Counted from the stretch's first letter, positions 8,518 to 19,098 are shown. The stretch: 64,000 bases of DNA from Leptolyngbya sp. PLA1 (GCA_021405315.1 QWIH01000005.1:1-64000), one strand, 5' to 3'. Made by a program: numbers and translations. Notes: generated by a model from the sequence alone, not told the origin.

Positions 8518-9323
8518 TCGGGCACCCGAACCGCGGCGGGGTCGAAGTGAGGCGGCGGGGGCCGGAGTTGGAGCGATTGGAGTTCGTGGATGATGGCCTG
8601 GGCCACGATCAGGTTTCGGTACCACTTCTTGTCGGCCGGGACGATGTACCACGGGGCGTGCCGCGTGGAGCAGCGGGAGATTGCCTCCGAGTACGCCTTC
8701 ATGTAGGCCGGCCAGTGGGCGCGCTCCTCGATGTCACCCAGCTCCATCTTCCACGCCTTGAGCGGGTCGTGGATGCGCTCGAGGAGGCGCTGCTTCTGCT
8801 CGGCCCGCGAGATGTGCAGGAAGAACTTGAGGATGCGCGTGCCGGAGGCGTGCAGCAGCTTCTCAAAGTCATTGATCTGCTCGAATCTGGCGGACCAGAC
8901 TTTCCGGGGCACCAGGTCGTGCACCCGGACGATGCCGACGTCCTCGTAATGGGAGCGGTTGAAGACCACGACTTCTCCACGACGCGGGCATCGCGCGTGC
9001 ACGCGCCAGAGGAAGTCGTGGCCGGACTCCTCCGGTGTCGGACGCTTGAAGGAGAACACGCGGCAGCCGAGCGGGTTGACCCCGGAGAAGACCTTGCGGA
9101 CGGTGCCGTCCTTGCCCGAGGCATCCATGCCCTGAAGGACCACGAGGAGGGCGAAGCGTTGGTCGGCCCAGAGTTCCTGGACCAGCCTGCCCAGCTTCTC
9201 ATTGAGATCGGGAAGAGCTTGCTCGCCCTCTTCGCGGGTGGCCCCCGGGGTGGCTCCGGGGTCGAGATCGTCGAGCCTGACATCGGAGTCGGGCGCGATC
9301 TGGTGGCGAGAATGGAGGTTCAT
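8514..9323 (-). CDS. ppk2: Polyphosphate kinase 2, class III-like
   Basis: PPK2 enzymes transfer phosphate between polyphosphate and nucleotides. The 269-residue single-domain protein has the Walker A loop GMDASGKDGT at 65-74 and the Walker B/lid segment FNRSHYEDV at 121-129, followed by the conserved helical lid. The overall pattern (VNPLGCRVFSFK, HDFLWRVH, ILKFFLHIS, APWYIVPAD) resembles the class III branch known from Deinococcus, which can phosphorylate both AMP and ADP; that subclass call is inference from memory of the family. ATG 9323 is chosen because TAGCCT lies six bases upstream; a GTG two codons earlier (9329) is an alternative. Confidence 0.9.
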   Translation of the reverse strand: MNLHSRHQIAPDSDVRLDDLDPGATPGATREEGEQALPDLNEKLGRLVQELWADQRFALLVVLQGMDASGKDGTVRKVFSGVNPLGCRVFSFKRPTPEESGHDFLWRVHARCPRRGEVVVFNRSHYEDVGIVRVHDLVPRKVWSARFEQINDFEKLLHASGTRILKFFLHISRAEQKQRLLERIHDPLKAWKMELGDIEERAHWPAYMKAYSEAISRCSTRHAPWYIVPADKKWYRNLIVAQAIIHELQSLQLRPPPPHFDPAAVRVPD

Positions 9324-9357
9324 GTCCACAGGCTATCAAGCGGGGGTGGGGCGGGTA

Positions 9358-9379
9358 ACGCCCGCGGCTGAGCGGGCGT
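9358..9379. promoter_or_regulatory. Perfect 8-bp inverted repeat between divergent genes
   Basis: ACGCCCGC (9358-9365) and GCGGGCGT (9372-9379) are separated by GGCTGA. The repeat lies in the 107-base gap between ppk2 and the gene at 9431. It could be an operator for either side or a structured RNA leader. No T-tract follows, so it is not a typical terminator. Confidence 0.3.
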
Positions 9380-9430
9380 AGGTAGACTACGGGTCCGGGT
9401 GCGGACTCGAAGAACGAGATTGGGGGCCCA

Positions 9431-10492
9431 GTGCGAGGATTGCGGGCGGGCATCGTGATGGCCGGTGTGACCGTGGCTGTGGGCACGCCGGGAGGGTCGC
9501 ACGCCGCGTGGGCGGGACCCCTGGATCGCGGCTGCGTGGATCGGTCTGCGCACTGGGTGGTGCACGTCAACAGCGAGTTACTGACGGCGTCGGAGGTGGG
9601 CCGGGCGATGCTCGCGGATCGGGACGGGCCGGTGGCCCGGGCCGCGGCGAGGATCGAGGCCCTCTTCGGCCTGCGGGTGGACCGGGATCTGCTGGGGCTG
9701 ACGTCCTATGGCGTTGGTTCCGGGGGCACCGTCACGGTGCTGGAGACGACACCCAGAGCCGGTGAACTGGGGGAACACCTCACGCACGCGGGGGTGCTGG
9801 ACCTTCGGTCGGGCACGGAAGGCGGCGTGGCGTACCTGTCCTGGGTGCTCCGAGGCGAGATGACCTATGCCGCGGTGAGGCCGGGTGCGGAACGCGGACG
9901 CAATCGTGTGGTGCTGTGCGAGTCGAAGGAGGCATTGCTGCGGGCGTGTGCGGTGTTGGATTCGCCCCCCAGCGGGGTCGCGTGGGCCCACCCTCTGAAC
10001 GCGGAGCCTCGCGCGGCGTCGTTTGTGTTTGCGGCGGTTGGGCGCGCCGCCACTGTGGGGCGCGACCTCGCAAAGGACAGACTTGGCCTCGCGCCCGCGG
10101 GTCCTGCCGGTGGCGGTGCCCCGTTCGCAACCGAGGCGATGATTTTCAGGGCGGCGGAGGAGATGGTCTTGGATGTGGGCCAAGCCGAGCTTTCCCACCC
10201 TGAGGATGGCGAAGACCTGTACCTGAATCTGAGGCTGTGGGCCGAGAACGAGGAAACCGCACAGGACTGCGAAGCAGTTATTAGGGGCATGTTTGCATCG
10301 GTGGCGTTGCAGGCGCGGGAGAGATCGGAACTGGCCCCGGCGGCGTCGCTTGCGCGGAGCGTGCGGATTGAGCGTGAGGGCTCGCAACTTCGGTTGACGA
10401 CGGAACCGAAAGTCGAGGTGGTCGTACAGTTTCTGAACGGGTTGCGAACGCCGCGGGAGGCGGTAGCATCTGAAGTGGGTGAAGGGAGTTGA
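9431..10492 (+). CDS. Secreted protein of unknown function, first gene of the sigma-factor operon
   Basis: The 353-residue protein starts with GTG and has a plausible signal peptide (hydrophobic residues of about 4-28, ending near AAWAG). The mature part contains alternating strands and Ala/Arg-rich helices; I recognise no catalytic motif. Its TGA stop (10490-10492) directly abuts the GTG of the ECF sigma factor with no spacer, which indicates translational coupling and a shared function. A role as an extracytoplasmic part of the sigma-factor pathway is possible but inferred from position only. Confidence 0.7.
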   Translation: MRGLRAGIVMAGVTVAVGTPGGSHAAWAGPLDRGCVDRSAHWVVHVNSELLTASEVGRAMLADRDGPVARAAARIEALFGLRVDRDLLGLTSYGVGSGGTVTVLETTPRAGELGEHLTHAGVLDLRSGTEGGVAYLSWVLRGEMTYAAVRPGAERGRNRVVLCESKEALLRACAVLDSPPSGVAWAHPLNAEPRAASFVFAAVGRAATVGRDLAKDRLGLAPAGPAGGGAPFATEAMIFRAAEEMVLDVGQAELSHPEDGEDLYLNLRLWAENEETAQDCEAVIRGMFASVALQARERSELAPAASLARSVRIEREGSQLRLTTEPKVEVVVQFLNGLRTPREAVASEVGEGS

Positions 10493-11134
10493 GTGGCGGC
10501 AGCATCTCGACAGACGGTGGCGGGGATCACGGCCGACCTGACCGAGGTCGCGGGGGCCACGTCCGAGCAGCTCGCGGTGCGAGCGGCGTCCGGGGATGTG
10601 ATGGCGCGCCGCTGCTTTGGTGAACTGGTCGAGCGATACCACGCGAGGTTGTTCAACTTCCTGCTCCGTCGGGTCCGTTCTCGGCACGACGCGGAGGATC
10701 TGACGCAGGAGACGTTCGTCCGCGCGTGGAACCGCATCCGTTCGTACAACCCCACGTGGCGGTTCTCGACGTGGCTGTTCACGATCGGCTCCCGGCTCGC
10801 GATCACGCACCACCGGCGCAGCCGCGACCCGGTGGGAGGGAGCGTCGTGGAGGGACTGAGCGAACGCCCGGCGTCTGAGCGGCGCTCGCGTGGCGGAATC
10901 TGGGCGTTGGCGGCGGCGTGCCTGACGCCCGAGCAGCACGAGGCGATCTGGCTCAGGTACGTGGAAGAACTCGCGATCGCCGAAATCGCGATGGTGATGA
11001 ACAAGTCTCAGGTGGCGGTGCGGGTGTGTCTGTTCCGTGCCAGGCAGGCGCTCGCGGAGCGTCTGCCCGCGCCAGATCAGGAGAACGTGGATGTAGCGCC
11101 GCGGGTCGCCGCGGCGCTCGCTGGGGGCATGTAA
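10493..11134 (+). CDS. ECF-family RNA polymerase sigma factor
   Basis: The 213-residue protein has sigma region 2 (FNFLLRRVRSRHDAEDLTQE, then FVRAWNRI and the RFSTWLFTI helix) and sigma region 4 near the C-terminus (LRYVEELAIAEIAMVMN, then SQVAVRVCLFRARQAL), the two-domain layout of extracytoplasmic-function sigma factors. About 25 residues precede region 2 and a Pro/Ala tail follows region 4. The start is GTG 10493, touching the stop of the upstream secreted protein; the stop TAA overlaps the next ATG (TAATG). The three genes therefore form a tightly coupled unit. Its regulon is unknown. Confidence 0.93.
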   Translation: MAAASRQTVAGITADLTEVAGATSEQLAVRAASGDVMARRCFGELVERYHARLFNFLLRRVRSRHDAEDLTQETFVRAWNRIRSYNPTWRFSTWLFTIGSRLAITHHRRSRDPVGGSVVEGLSERPASERRSRGGIWALAAACLTPEQHEAIWLRYVEELAIAEIAMVMNKSQVAVRVCLFRARQALAERLPAPDQENVDVAPRVAAALAGGM

Positions 11135-11625
11135 TGGGCAGGAAGCACAGAGGCTCGCATTCGCGCGTGCGGCATGCGGAAGTGGAGAGGTTGCTCTCGC
11201 GGACCGCGCCGCCATGGGTGGATCCTTCGCCGGAAGCGGCGGCGGCGATCGAGCGATCAATCGACGAATCGACGCAGACGCCGATTCCGCTCGAACTCCC
11301 GTGGCTTCGCCAGACGCGTTGGGGCGGGCTCGTGGCGGCGGCGGTGGCGGTCGCCGCGGTCGGCGCGTTCAGTTACGTCATCGGGCACAGGTCGCCCGTG
11401 CCGACCTCCGCGCCCGTGTCTGTCTCCCTGGCTCCCGAGCGGCCCTTGGTCATCGAGCCGGCGGGGAGCGTCGAGACGCCGGGATCGCGGGCCGCCGCCC
11501 ACGCCTCCGCGGTCGCCTCACGCGCGGGGCGCCCGTTGGAGAGCGAGATGGAACTCGTCCGGCGCGACACGCAGCGCGCGGTCGGGCAGGTGTTCTCGCG
11601 GCTGCCGATCTTCGAGCCCCGCTGA
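11134..11625 (+). CDS. Single-pass membrane protein, candidate anti-sigma factor
   Basis: The 163-residue product has a cytoplasmic basic N-terminus of about 65 residues, one transmembrane helix at about 66-86 (GGLVAAAVAVAAVGAFSYVIG) and a Pro/Ala/Ser-rich periplasmic tail. ATG 11134 overlaps the TAA of the sigma-factor gene. That order and topology is what an anti-sigma factor would have, but I see no zinc-binding HxxxCxxC motif and no similarity to a named anti-sigma domain, so the role is inferred from context. Confidence 0.65.
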   Translation: MGRKHRGSHSRVRHAEVERLLSRTAPPWVDPSPEAAAAIERSIDESTQTPIPLELPWLRQTRWGGLVAAAVAVAAVGAFSYVIGHRSPVPTSAPVSVSLAPERPLVIEPAGSVETPGSRAAAHASAVASRAGRPLESEMELVRRDTQRAVGQVFSRLPIFEPR

Positions 11626-11655
11626 TCCGGCGCCCTGGCGATACAAGAGGCCGCG

Positions 11656-12831
11656 TCAGAAGAAGTCACTCATCGAGGGCGCCGGCCCGGCGAAGATTGC
11701 CCCGGCCTGCGCCAGCAGGTCGTTGTTGCCTTGGACAAGTCCGGCGAGCTGAGCCTGCGTCGGAGAGAGGAACGACGTGTAGATCGCCGCGAGGCCGCGG
11801 ATGTCCAGGGAGAGCGCCGGGCCGGAGGCGCCGCGAGCCACCTTGGCGGTACCGTCCCGGACGGTGAGGGTCCACTGGCCGGCGTTGGAAGGCACGACCT
11901 CGTCGCGGATGTCCAGAGCGAGCGTCGCGGAGATGCCCGCGGGGTATCCGCGGGCCTCCAGGGCACGGGGCACGTGGCAGACGCGGAGCATCCAGGGCTC
12001 GTGGAGCGTCACTCCGCCGTGGTGGTGGGGCATGAGGAGCGAGAGCGGGTGCGACGCTCCGGCATGGAAGACCACGTCGTCGGCCATGGTTGCGAAGCCC
12101 GCGAGGAACGTGGAGAGCGCCGCGACCGCGGCGGGCGTGGTGGCCACGAAGTCGTTCAGCACCAGGTCGTGGTGGCCCGTCTCGGGCTTGCGCTGCTGGC
12201 GGAGCGCGACGTAGCCCTCGAGCTCCCCGCCCGCGCGCACGCCGAAGCCACGAAAGACGTCATCCCGGTTCTTCCAGATGCGAGACCAGCAGTATTCGCC
12301 GCGGAGGAGAGATCCCTGTTGAGCCGGGGCGGCGCGTTCGTAACAGGCCCGGGCCAGAGGCAAGTCCGCGTCGGAGAGGGGCGAGACGGGGGCGGAGCCG
12401 GGAAGCCGGGCCAGCCGTGCGACGGGGAGACGGTGCGAGAACCGGCAGCCCGCCGCCTCGTAGCCGACCTGTCGGTACAAGGGGCGTGTGGAGGCGTAGA
12501 GCGTGGAGAGCGCGGCGCCCTCCGCCGCGAGCTCGGAGATGACGCGGGCCATCATGTCGCGGGCCAGCCCGGCGCCGCGGTGCACGGGGCTGACAGCGAC
12601 GCCCGCGATCCCGACCATGGGCACGGGTCTCCCGCCGAAGTGCTGCGCCATCGGGATGCGGATGGCGCACGAGATGGGGCGGTCTTCGTCTCGCACCACG
12701 CGGACGCTGGAGAGCGAGTGGGTGCGGACCCACGCCTCGGCGGCGTCGGCGGGGCCGGCGAAGGCATCGGTGATCAGCGAAACGAGCGCGGGGACATCGC
12801 GGTCGGCGGCGGGCAGGAACTCGCGGGCCAT
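11656..12831 (-). CDS. Eis-like GNAT N-acetyltransferase with C-terminal SCP2-like domain
   Basis: The 391-residue protein has the three-part build of the Eis family (about 400 residues): a GNAT fold with the acetyl-CoA loop VSPVHRGAGLARDMM near residue 80-95, a second degenerate GNAT lobe, and a sterol-carrier-protein-like domain from about 280. STRPLYRQVGYE contains the Tyr region used as general acid in mycobacterial Eis. The protein ends in SDFF, and the C-terminal carboxylate of a terminal Phe is catalytic in Eis. Eis enzymes acetylate amines, including aminoglycosides; the natural substrate here is unknown. It is the last gene of a minus-strand operon, 15 bases after the DUF1569 gene. 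Confidence 0.85.
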   Translation of the reverse strand: MAREFLPAADRDVPALVSLITDAFAGPADAAEAWVRTHSLSSVRVVRDEDRPISCAIRIPMAQHFGGRPVPMVGIAGVAVSPVHRGAGLARDMMARVISELAAEGAALSTLYASTRPLYRQVGYEAAGCRFSHRLPVARLARLPGSAPVSPLSDADLPLARACYERAAPAQQGSLLRGEYCWSRIWKNRDDVFRGFGVRAGGELEGYVALRQQRKPETGHHDLVLNDFVATTPAAVAALSTFLAGFATMADDVVFHAGASHPLSLLMPHHHGGVTLHEPWMLRVCHVPRALEARGYPAGISATLALDIRDEVVPSNAGQWTLTVRDGTAKVARGASGPALSLDIRGLAAIYTSFLSPTQAQLAGLVQGNNDLLAQAGAIFAGPAPSMSDFF

Positions 12832-12846
12832 GGACGTGACTCCGGA

Positions 12847-13356
12847 TCAGGACGGGCGGAGAAACCCGAGGTGCAACTCGGCGTGACGGAGGTGGAGGGT
12901 GATCCACTCGCTGTGGGCCAGGGGGCCGAAGACCGGGTTCGGGACCGACGGCGCGGTCTGCTCGAGGCGGTCAAGGGCCCGTCTCAGGCGTGCGAGCGCC
13001 GCCGGGAAGGGCGCCTGGTCGGCGCCGACGGTGCCGCCCCTGATGCCGGGGATCTTGACGCCCGCGGGGAGGCCCCCGGCGAGCATGGCTCGCTTGCGCA
13101 GGCGGAGGAGGGCCTTGATGAACCAGGGCGGATTGCTGAGTTCGGGCGGGTAGCCGTCGTACGCAAACTCGATGAACGCGGCGAGGTGGGAGAAGATCTG
13201 GCCCGGGGTCCAGTTGCCGCTGGCTCGCAGCGATCCCGCGATCTCGCCGCGCTCGAGCGTTGCAAGGTCGGCCCGCAGGTCGGCGAGTGTCGTGAATCGC
13301 AGTCGGCGGCGGTCCGACACCTTGGAAGTGTCCACCTGCGGCTGTGCGTTTGTCAT
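12847..13356 (-). CDS. DUF1569 family protein
   Basis: The 169-residue protein matches the DUF1569 pattern: a four-helix, DinB-like fold with FTTLADLRADLATLERGEI near the N-terminus and NWTPGQIFSHLAAFIEFA, whose His may bind metal, in the middle. ATG 13356 overlaps the TGA of the upstream glycosyltransferase gene (ATGA), so the two are translationally coupled. DinB-like proteins are often thiol transferases or metal-dependent hydrolases; no specific reaction can be read here. Confidence 0.78.
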   Translation of the reverse strand: MTNAQPQVDTSKVSDRRRLRFTTLADLRADLATLERGEIAGSLRASGNWTPGQIFSHLAAFIEFAYDGYPPELSNPPWFIKALLRLRKRAMLAGGLPAGVKIPGIRGGTVGADQAPFPAALARLRRALDRLEQTAPSVPNPVFGPLAHSEWITLHLRHAELHLGFLRPS

Positions 13357-14501
13357 GTCGTCACCAGATTGCCGGCTCGGAGGAGTTGCTCGGCGGCGTG
13401 ACGCCAGGTCCAACCCTTCGCGACGAAGGCGGGGCCGGCGGCCCTGGCCTTGAGGCGGAACGTGTCGTCCTTCACGATGCGTCGGATGTGTGAGACGTAG
13501 TTCTCGAAGCTGGGTTGCAGCACCATGCCGCCGGACTCACGGTGGACCTGCGTGCGGCTGGCGATCTTGAGGGCGAACTCGCCGGTCATGAAGTCGTCCG
13601 ACGACCCACCGGAGGTACAGATGACGGGCACGCCGCATGCCGCGGCTTCAAGCGCGGGCATGTTGAATCCCTCGGCGAGGTAGGGGCAGACGTAGGCGTC
13701 CGAGGCCTGATAGAGCTCCGCGACCTGGGCCATGCCGAGTGAGGCGCCGATGTACTGGACTCGTGAAAGGAGGCGCTGGCGGAGGTCGGGCGGCAGCCCG
13801 CCGCAGACGCGTTCCACGACCTGGGAGGAGGTGTAGAGCGCGTCCATGCCCTTGATGGCGAGGGTGAGGCTCGGGATCTCGTCGGCGAGGACGAGCATGG
13901 CCTCGAGCATGGCCTCGACGTTCTTGTTCCACCCCAGCGAACTGTTGTGGAAGAGGACGAATCTGTCGGTCCAGCCCAGGCGAGCGCGGGCAGCGGCCCG
14001 GGCGTCGGCGGTCGCGGGCGAGAAGACCTGTGGATCAACGCCGCAGATGACCATGGCCATCTGCTTTGCCTTCACGCCGCTGCGGAGGAAGCCCTGCTGG
14101 GACCACTTGGTGCAGGTGACGGCGGTGTGTCCGGAGTCTGCGACGGCCTTGGCGATGGGGGTCGCGCCCTTGACGAAGTTGTTGGGCACGATGCCGTACT
14201 CGGCCGTTCCGAAGACCAGGGTTCGAGCCGCGGGGCTTGGGGAGAAGTCGTAGGGGAAGACGATGCGGGCGAGGAGGTCCGGGCGGAAGTCCGGCGGGGG
14301 CGTGGGGATGGAAGCGATGCGGGCGGCCTGGTCGGCGGGGAGGACACCGCGGTCCGGAGTCCAGCGGGCGTCGGGCACGGGCGCGTCGAGGAAATAGACG
14401 TTCAGGCCGGGCCGATGGCTGAGTTCCAGGGCGAGGTACATCGCCCACAGCGAGTAGGAGTGAGGGAGGAACCGCCAACCTTCGATCACGACGGAGGGCA
14501 T
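13353..14501 (-). CDS. GT4-type glycosyltransferase
   Basis: The 382-residue protein has a GT-B layout. The C-terminal half carries the nucleotide-sugar binding pattern of family 4 enzymes, YLAEGFNMPALEAAACGVPV at about 270-290, with the two Glu residues of the E-x7-E motif, then a GGSSDDF loop. The N-terminal half (WRFLPHSYSLWAMYLALEL) is an acceptor-binding Rossmann-like domain. The donor and acceptor are unknown. It is the first gene of a three-gene minus-strand operon and has TACCAT eight bases before its ATG. Confidence 0.85.
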   Translation of the reverse strand: MPSVVIEGWRFLPHSYSLWAMYLALELSHRPGLNVYFLDAPVPDARWTPDRGVLPADQAARIASIPTPPPDFRPDLLARIVFPYDFSPSPAARTLVFGTAEYGIVPNNFVKGATPIAKAVADSGHTAVTCTKWSQQGFLRSGVKAKQMAMVICGVDPQVFSPATADARAAARARLGWTDRFVLFHNSSLGWNKNVEAMLEAMLVLADEIPSLTLAIKGMDALYTSSQVVERVCGGLPPDLRQRLLSRVQYIGASLGMAQVAELYQASDAYVCPYLAEGFNMPALEAAACGVPVICTSGGSSDDFMTGEFALKIASRTQVHRESGGMVLQPSFENYVSHIRRIVKDDTFRLKARAAGPAFVAKGWTWRHAAEQLLRAGNLVTT

Positions 14502-14588
14502 GAGCCGGGATGGTACCGGGGCTGGGGGCGGAACACCCCCGCGGGTGCATTTTGGGGCCCTGTCGGACGCCGGAGGGGCGACGGGCCG

Positions 14589-16073
14589 ATGATTGTGGCC
14601 ATGCCCAACGCGCCCACCGACGACCGACGCGAGGAACAGCGATCATCCGCGGACCCCGGCTCACGCACCATGGCGATCATCGCGTGGGTCGTCCTGATCG
14701 TGCTGGTGCTGGGCACGGTGGTGGTAAACCAGTCGGAGCTCTTCGCCCCCGCGCCGGCGGCGGAGAAGGTGAGTGAGATCTCGGCCCCCGGATCCGACGA
14801 GTTCACGCTTGTGGCGAAGGCGATGGTGAAGGTGGCGTACGTGCCCGGCATCGGGAGCACCGAGACCCGGACCGCGTACCTGGGCAACGTGCGTGACGCG
14901 GCGAAGGAACCGCTCGAACAGTTGCGGGCCGCGATCGTGGCGTGGGACCTCGCGGGTGAGAAGGAAGCCCGGAGGTTGCTCGACAAGCTGCAGAAGCAGG
15001 AGCAGAAGGCGGAGGAGCCATCGGAGGTGCTGCTCGCGGAGATTGAGCTGGTCCGCCGCATGGTCACGGAGGGGCCGTCGTCGCTGAGCGAGGAAGAGCG
15101 AGCCGGCTTGAAGGCCCGGCACGGCTGGTTCGCGGAGCTGGCGATGACGCACGGGCTGAAGGAGAGCGATCCCGCGCGTGCGGCGCTGCTGCGGGGCGGC
15201 GTCACGATCGTCACGACCGTGCTCGCCGGGATGGCGGTCGCGGGGGTTGTGTTTGTGGCGGGGTGCGTGATCTGCGTCCTCGCGATCCTGGGTCTCTCGA
15301 AGGGGCGGTTCAGGCCGGTGTTCGTCCCGCCGGCGGCGGGGGGGAGCGTGTTCGTCGAGACCGTGGCGGTGTTCGTGATGCTCTTCCTGGTGGTGATGAA
15401 GATCGGGTTTACCGCGGTGGTGGCGTCGATGCCCGAGCCGCCGGAGTGGATCGACGCCGCGGGGCTCCTGGCGCAGTGGGCGCTGGTCGTGGTGCCGCTG
15501 TGGCCGCTGCTGAGGCGGGTGTCGTTCGCGGACCTTCGGGCACGGATCGGCTGGCACAGCGGACAGGGTGTGATGCAGGAGATCGGGGCGGGGATGTACG
15601 CGTATCTCGCGGGCCTGCCCCTGCTGGTGTTCTCGATGGCGGTGTCGGTGGTGCTGATGCTGGTGTACCAGCTGGTGATGTCGGCGGTGTTCAACCGGCC
15701 GGAGGCGGGCCCGCCCCCGAACCGGGTCGCGGAGATGATCTCGTCGGTGTCCGGGTGGAAGCTCGTGCTTCTCTTCTCGCTTGCGACGATCTGGGCACCG
15801 CTGGTGGAGGAGTCTCTGTTCCGCGGGGCGCTCTACCGGGCGCTTCGGACGGGCACGGGCGTGGTGTGGGCGGCGCTGATCTCTGCGGTGGTCTTCGGTG
15901 TCATGCACGGGTACGCGTTCTTCCTGCTGATGCCCGTGATCACGCTCGGGTTCATCTTTGCGCTGACTCGGGAGTGGCGCGGAAGCCTGATCGGGCCCAT
16001 GGTGGCGCACGGGCTGCACAACGCATCGGTGCTCACGCTGGCGATCATCGTGTTCCGGGCCATTCAGCAGTAG
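14589..16073 (+). CDS. CPBP-family intramembrane protease with N-terminal extension
   Basis: The 494-residue membrane protein has a TM helix near residues 29-47, a long soluble segment rich in Lys/Glu (about 60-200, likely coiled-coil), then about eight TM helices. The C-terminal part carries the CPBP (Abi) signature EESLFRG, with Glu407 and Glu408, followed by FGVMHG and GPMVAHGLHNASV, which supply the conserved Glu, Arg and His residues of glutamic-type intramembrane proteases. Starts at 14589 and 14601 are both possible; GGAGGGG lies upstream. The frame is open far further upstream, but that stretch overlaps the divergent glycosyltransferase gene and lacks a signal. Substrate unknown. Confidence 0.85.
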   Translation: MIVAMPNAPTDDRREEQRSSADPGSRTMAIIAWVVLIVLVLGTVVVNQSELFAPAPAAEKVSEISAPGSDEFTLVAKAMVKVAYVPGIGSTETRTAYLGNVRDAAKEPLEQLRAAIVAWDLAGEKEARRLLDKLQKQEQKAEEPSEVLLAEIELVRRMVTEGPSSLSEEERAGLKARHGWFAELAMTHGLKESDPARAALLRGGVTIVTTVLAGMAVAGVVFVAGCVICVLAILGLSKGRFRPVFVPPAAGGSVFVETVAVFVMLFLVVMKIGFTAVVASMPEPPEWIDAAGLLAQWALVVVPLWPLLRRVSFADLRARIGWHSGQGVMQEIGAGMYAYLAGLPLLVFSMAVSVVLMLVYQLVMSAVFNRPEAGPPPNRVAEMISSVSGWKLVLLFSLATIWAPLVEESLFRGALYRALRTGTGVVWAALISAVVFGVMHGYAFFLLMPVITLGFIFALTREWRGSLIGPMVAHGLHNASVLTLAIIVFRAIQQ

Positions 16074-16190
16074 ACGAGGCGGGTTTTCGGACCCTTCTGT
16101 GACCCGCCCCCCGGCGCTTGGTCGATGGATGCCGCCGGCGGGCCCCGCGAACGTCGGCGGCCCGTGGGGCGTAGGAGTGTTCCGGTCCGC

Positions 16191-17149
16191 ATGAACCAGG
16201 CATCGACAACCCAGGACCCGCCGCGCCGGCCTCTGCCCCTCGCGCTGGTGAAGCTTGCGCGTCCGCACCAGTGGGCCAAGAGCATCTTCGTGCTGCTCGG
16301 GCCGCTGTACGGGCTGCGCGAGTACCGGGGCGAGTGGACGGACCTGGCGGTGGACGCGCTGCTGGCGTCCGGCGCGTTCGCGCTGGCGTCGTCCGCGTGC
16401 TATGTCGTGAACGACCTGGCGGACGCGCCGCTGGATCGGAACCACCCGCGCAAGAGGCTGAGGCCCATTGCGCGTGGAGAGGTGACGGCGGGCCAGGCGG
16501 CGGTGTTCGCCGCGGTGTTGCTGGCGTGTGCCGCGGGGCTCGCCCTCGCCTCGGGCGGGTGGGTGCTGGGCGTGCTGGTCGGGGCGTACGTCGTGAACGT
16601 GGTGGCGTACTCGCTGCGGCTGAAGCACGTGGTGATCGTGGACGTGATGAGCCTGTCGCTGGGCTTTGTTCTGAGGGTGGCGGGAGGGTGCGCCGCGGCG
16701 GGGATCGCGCCGAGCACGTGGCTGCTCAACGTGACGTTGTTCTTCTCGATGTTCCTGGCGCTGGGCAAGCGGCTGGGAGAGCGGCGGAGCCTGGGCGATG
16801 GCGCGGGGGCGGCGCGCAGCGTCCAGAAGTCGTACACGGACGATCTGCTGCGGATGCTTGTGGTGGTGACGGCGGTGGCAACGCTGGTGACCTACGCCGC
16901 GTACATCGTGGGCCGGGCCGACGCGGGCGCCGTGGTGAGGCTCTGGTCACCCGGGGGCGACGTGAACGTGCTGTGGGCGACGCTCATCCCGGCGACCTAC
17001 GCGCTGCTCCGCTGCATCGTGCTGCTTGAGCGGGGCGAGTACGACGACCCGACGGAACTGGCGACGCGGGACTGGCCCACGCAGGCGGCGGGGGTGCTCT
17101 TTGTGCTGGCGTCGATCGGCGCGGCGCTCTGGCATCGGCTCGCCGGCGT

Positions 17150-17153
<4 letters not shown>
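16191..17153 (+). CDS. UbiA-family phosphoribosyl/prenyl transferase (DPPR synthase-like)
   Basis: The 320-residue integral membrane protein resembles decaprenyl-phosphate phosphoribosyltransferase, a UbiA-fold enzyme that joins PRPP to a polyprenyl phosphate. Supporting motifs are ARPHQWAKS at 23-31 and NDLADAPLDRNHPRKRLRP at 74-92, the first Asp-rich motif with the HPxKRxRP signature of this branch; the second Asp-rich site is YTDDLLRMLVVVTAVATLVTY. Nine TM segments follow the usual pattern. ATG 16191 is chosen over an in-frame ATG at 16125 because the earlier stretch is basic and not membrane-like. Its stop overlaps the convergent nrfA stop by four bases. Confidence 0.82.
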
Positions 17154-18589
<1,436 letters not shown>

Positions 18590-18598
18590 GAGTCGGCG

Positions 18599-19093
18599 CT
18601 ACTTCCTCGGGCCATGCCCGACATCGGCGTGACAATGAACGCAGTTGGCGGGCTCTCCCCGTGCAATGCCGTGGGACGTGATCTGCTCCACCATGGGCTC
18701 ATGGCAGCGGACGCAGTTGTTCTGCACGACATCGAGGCTGCCCGGCGTGATGCGGATCGGTTCGTGGAAATCCTGGAGCGTGAAGCCCTTGCTGTGCCTG
18801 AAGCCATGCTCGGCCTTGACGGCGTATTTCCCGAGCGGGTCCACGGGAACGTGGCAGTCGTTGCAGGTTGCCCGGGCGTGGTGGCTCCCCTTCTGCCACC
18901 CGTCGTACTGATCCCGCATGATGTGGCAGTTCACGCACGCCTTGGGGTCGTTGGAGAGATAGCTCGTGCCCTCTGCGTAGTCGAAGGTGCTGAGGCTCAG
19001 GCCCAGGAACAGACCGGCGAGGATCGCGAGGGCCAGGCCTGCCACGCTGAGGCCCGCCCAACCACCTGCCGATCTCGAACGGGTCCCGGCCAT
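18599..19093 (-). CDS. nrfH: Tetrahaem quinol dehydrogenase NrfH
   Basis: NrfH anchors NrfA in the membrane and passes it electrons from menaquinol. The 164-residue protein has one TM helix (about 13-33) and four haem motifs: CVNCH 53-57, CNDCH 77-81, CVRCH 127-131 and CVHCH 151-155. Met59 gives the CxxCHxM pattern in which Met ligates haem 1 in NrfH. ATG 19093 is chosen; an in-frame TTG at 19117 is possible but lies inside the predicted promoter. The gene order nrfH-nrfA is that of the NrfHA complexes of delta/epsilon-proteobacteria. Confidence 0.92.
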   Translation of the reverse strand: MAGTRSRSAGGWAGLSVAGLALAILAGLFLGLSLSTFDYAEGTSYLSNDPKACVNCHIMRDQYDGWQKGSHHARATCNDCHVPVDPLGKYAVKAEHGFRHSKGFTLQDFHEPIRITPGSLDVVQNNCVRCHEPMVEQITSHGIARGEPANCVHCHADVGHGPRK

Positions 19094-19098
19094 GAAAG

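Noticed and set aside
13947..14588. A long 5' extension of the CPBP protease frame
   Set aside because: It runs antisense through the glycosyltransferase gene and has no conserved content; the TM segment near 14670 begins properly after ATG 14589.
14661..16628. A 655-codon antisense frame across the CPBP gene and the start of the UbiA-family gene
   Set aside because: It is His/Arg/Pro-rich without any domain and overlaps two genes with clear families.
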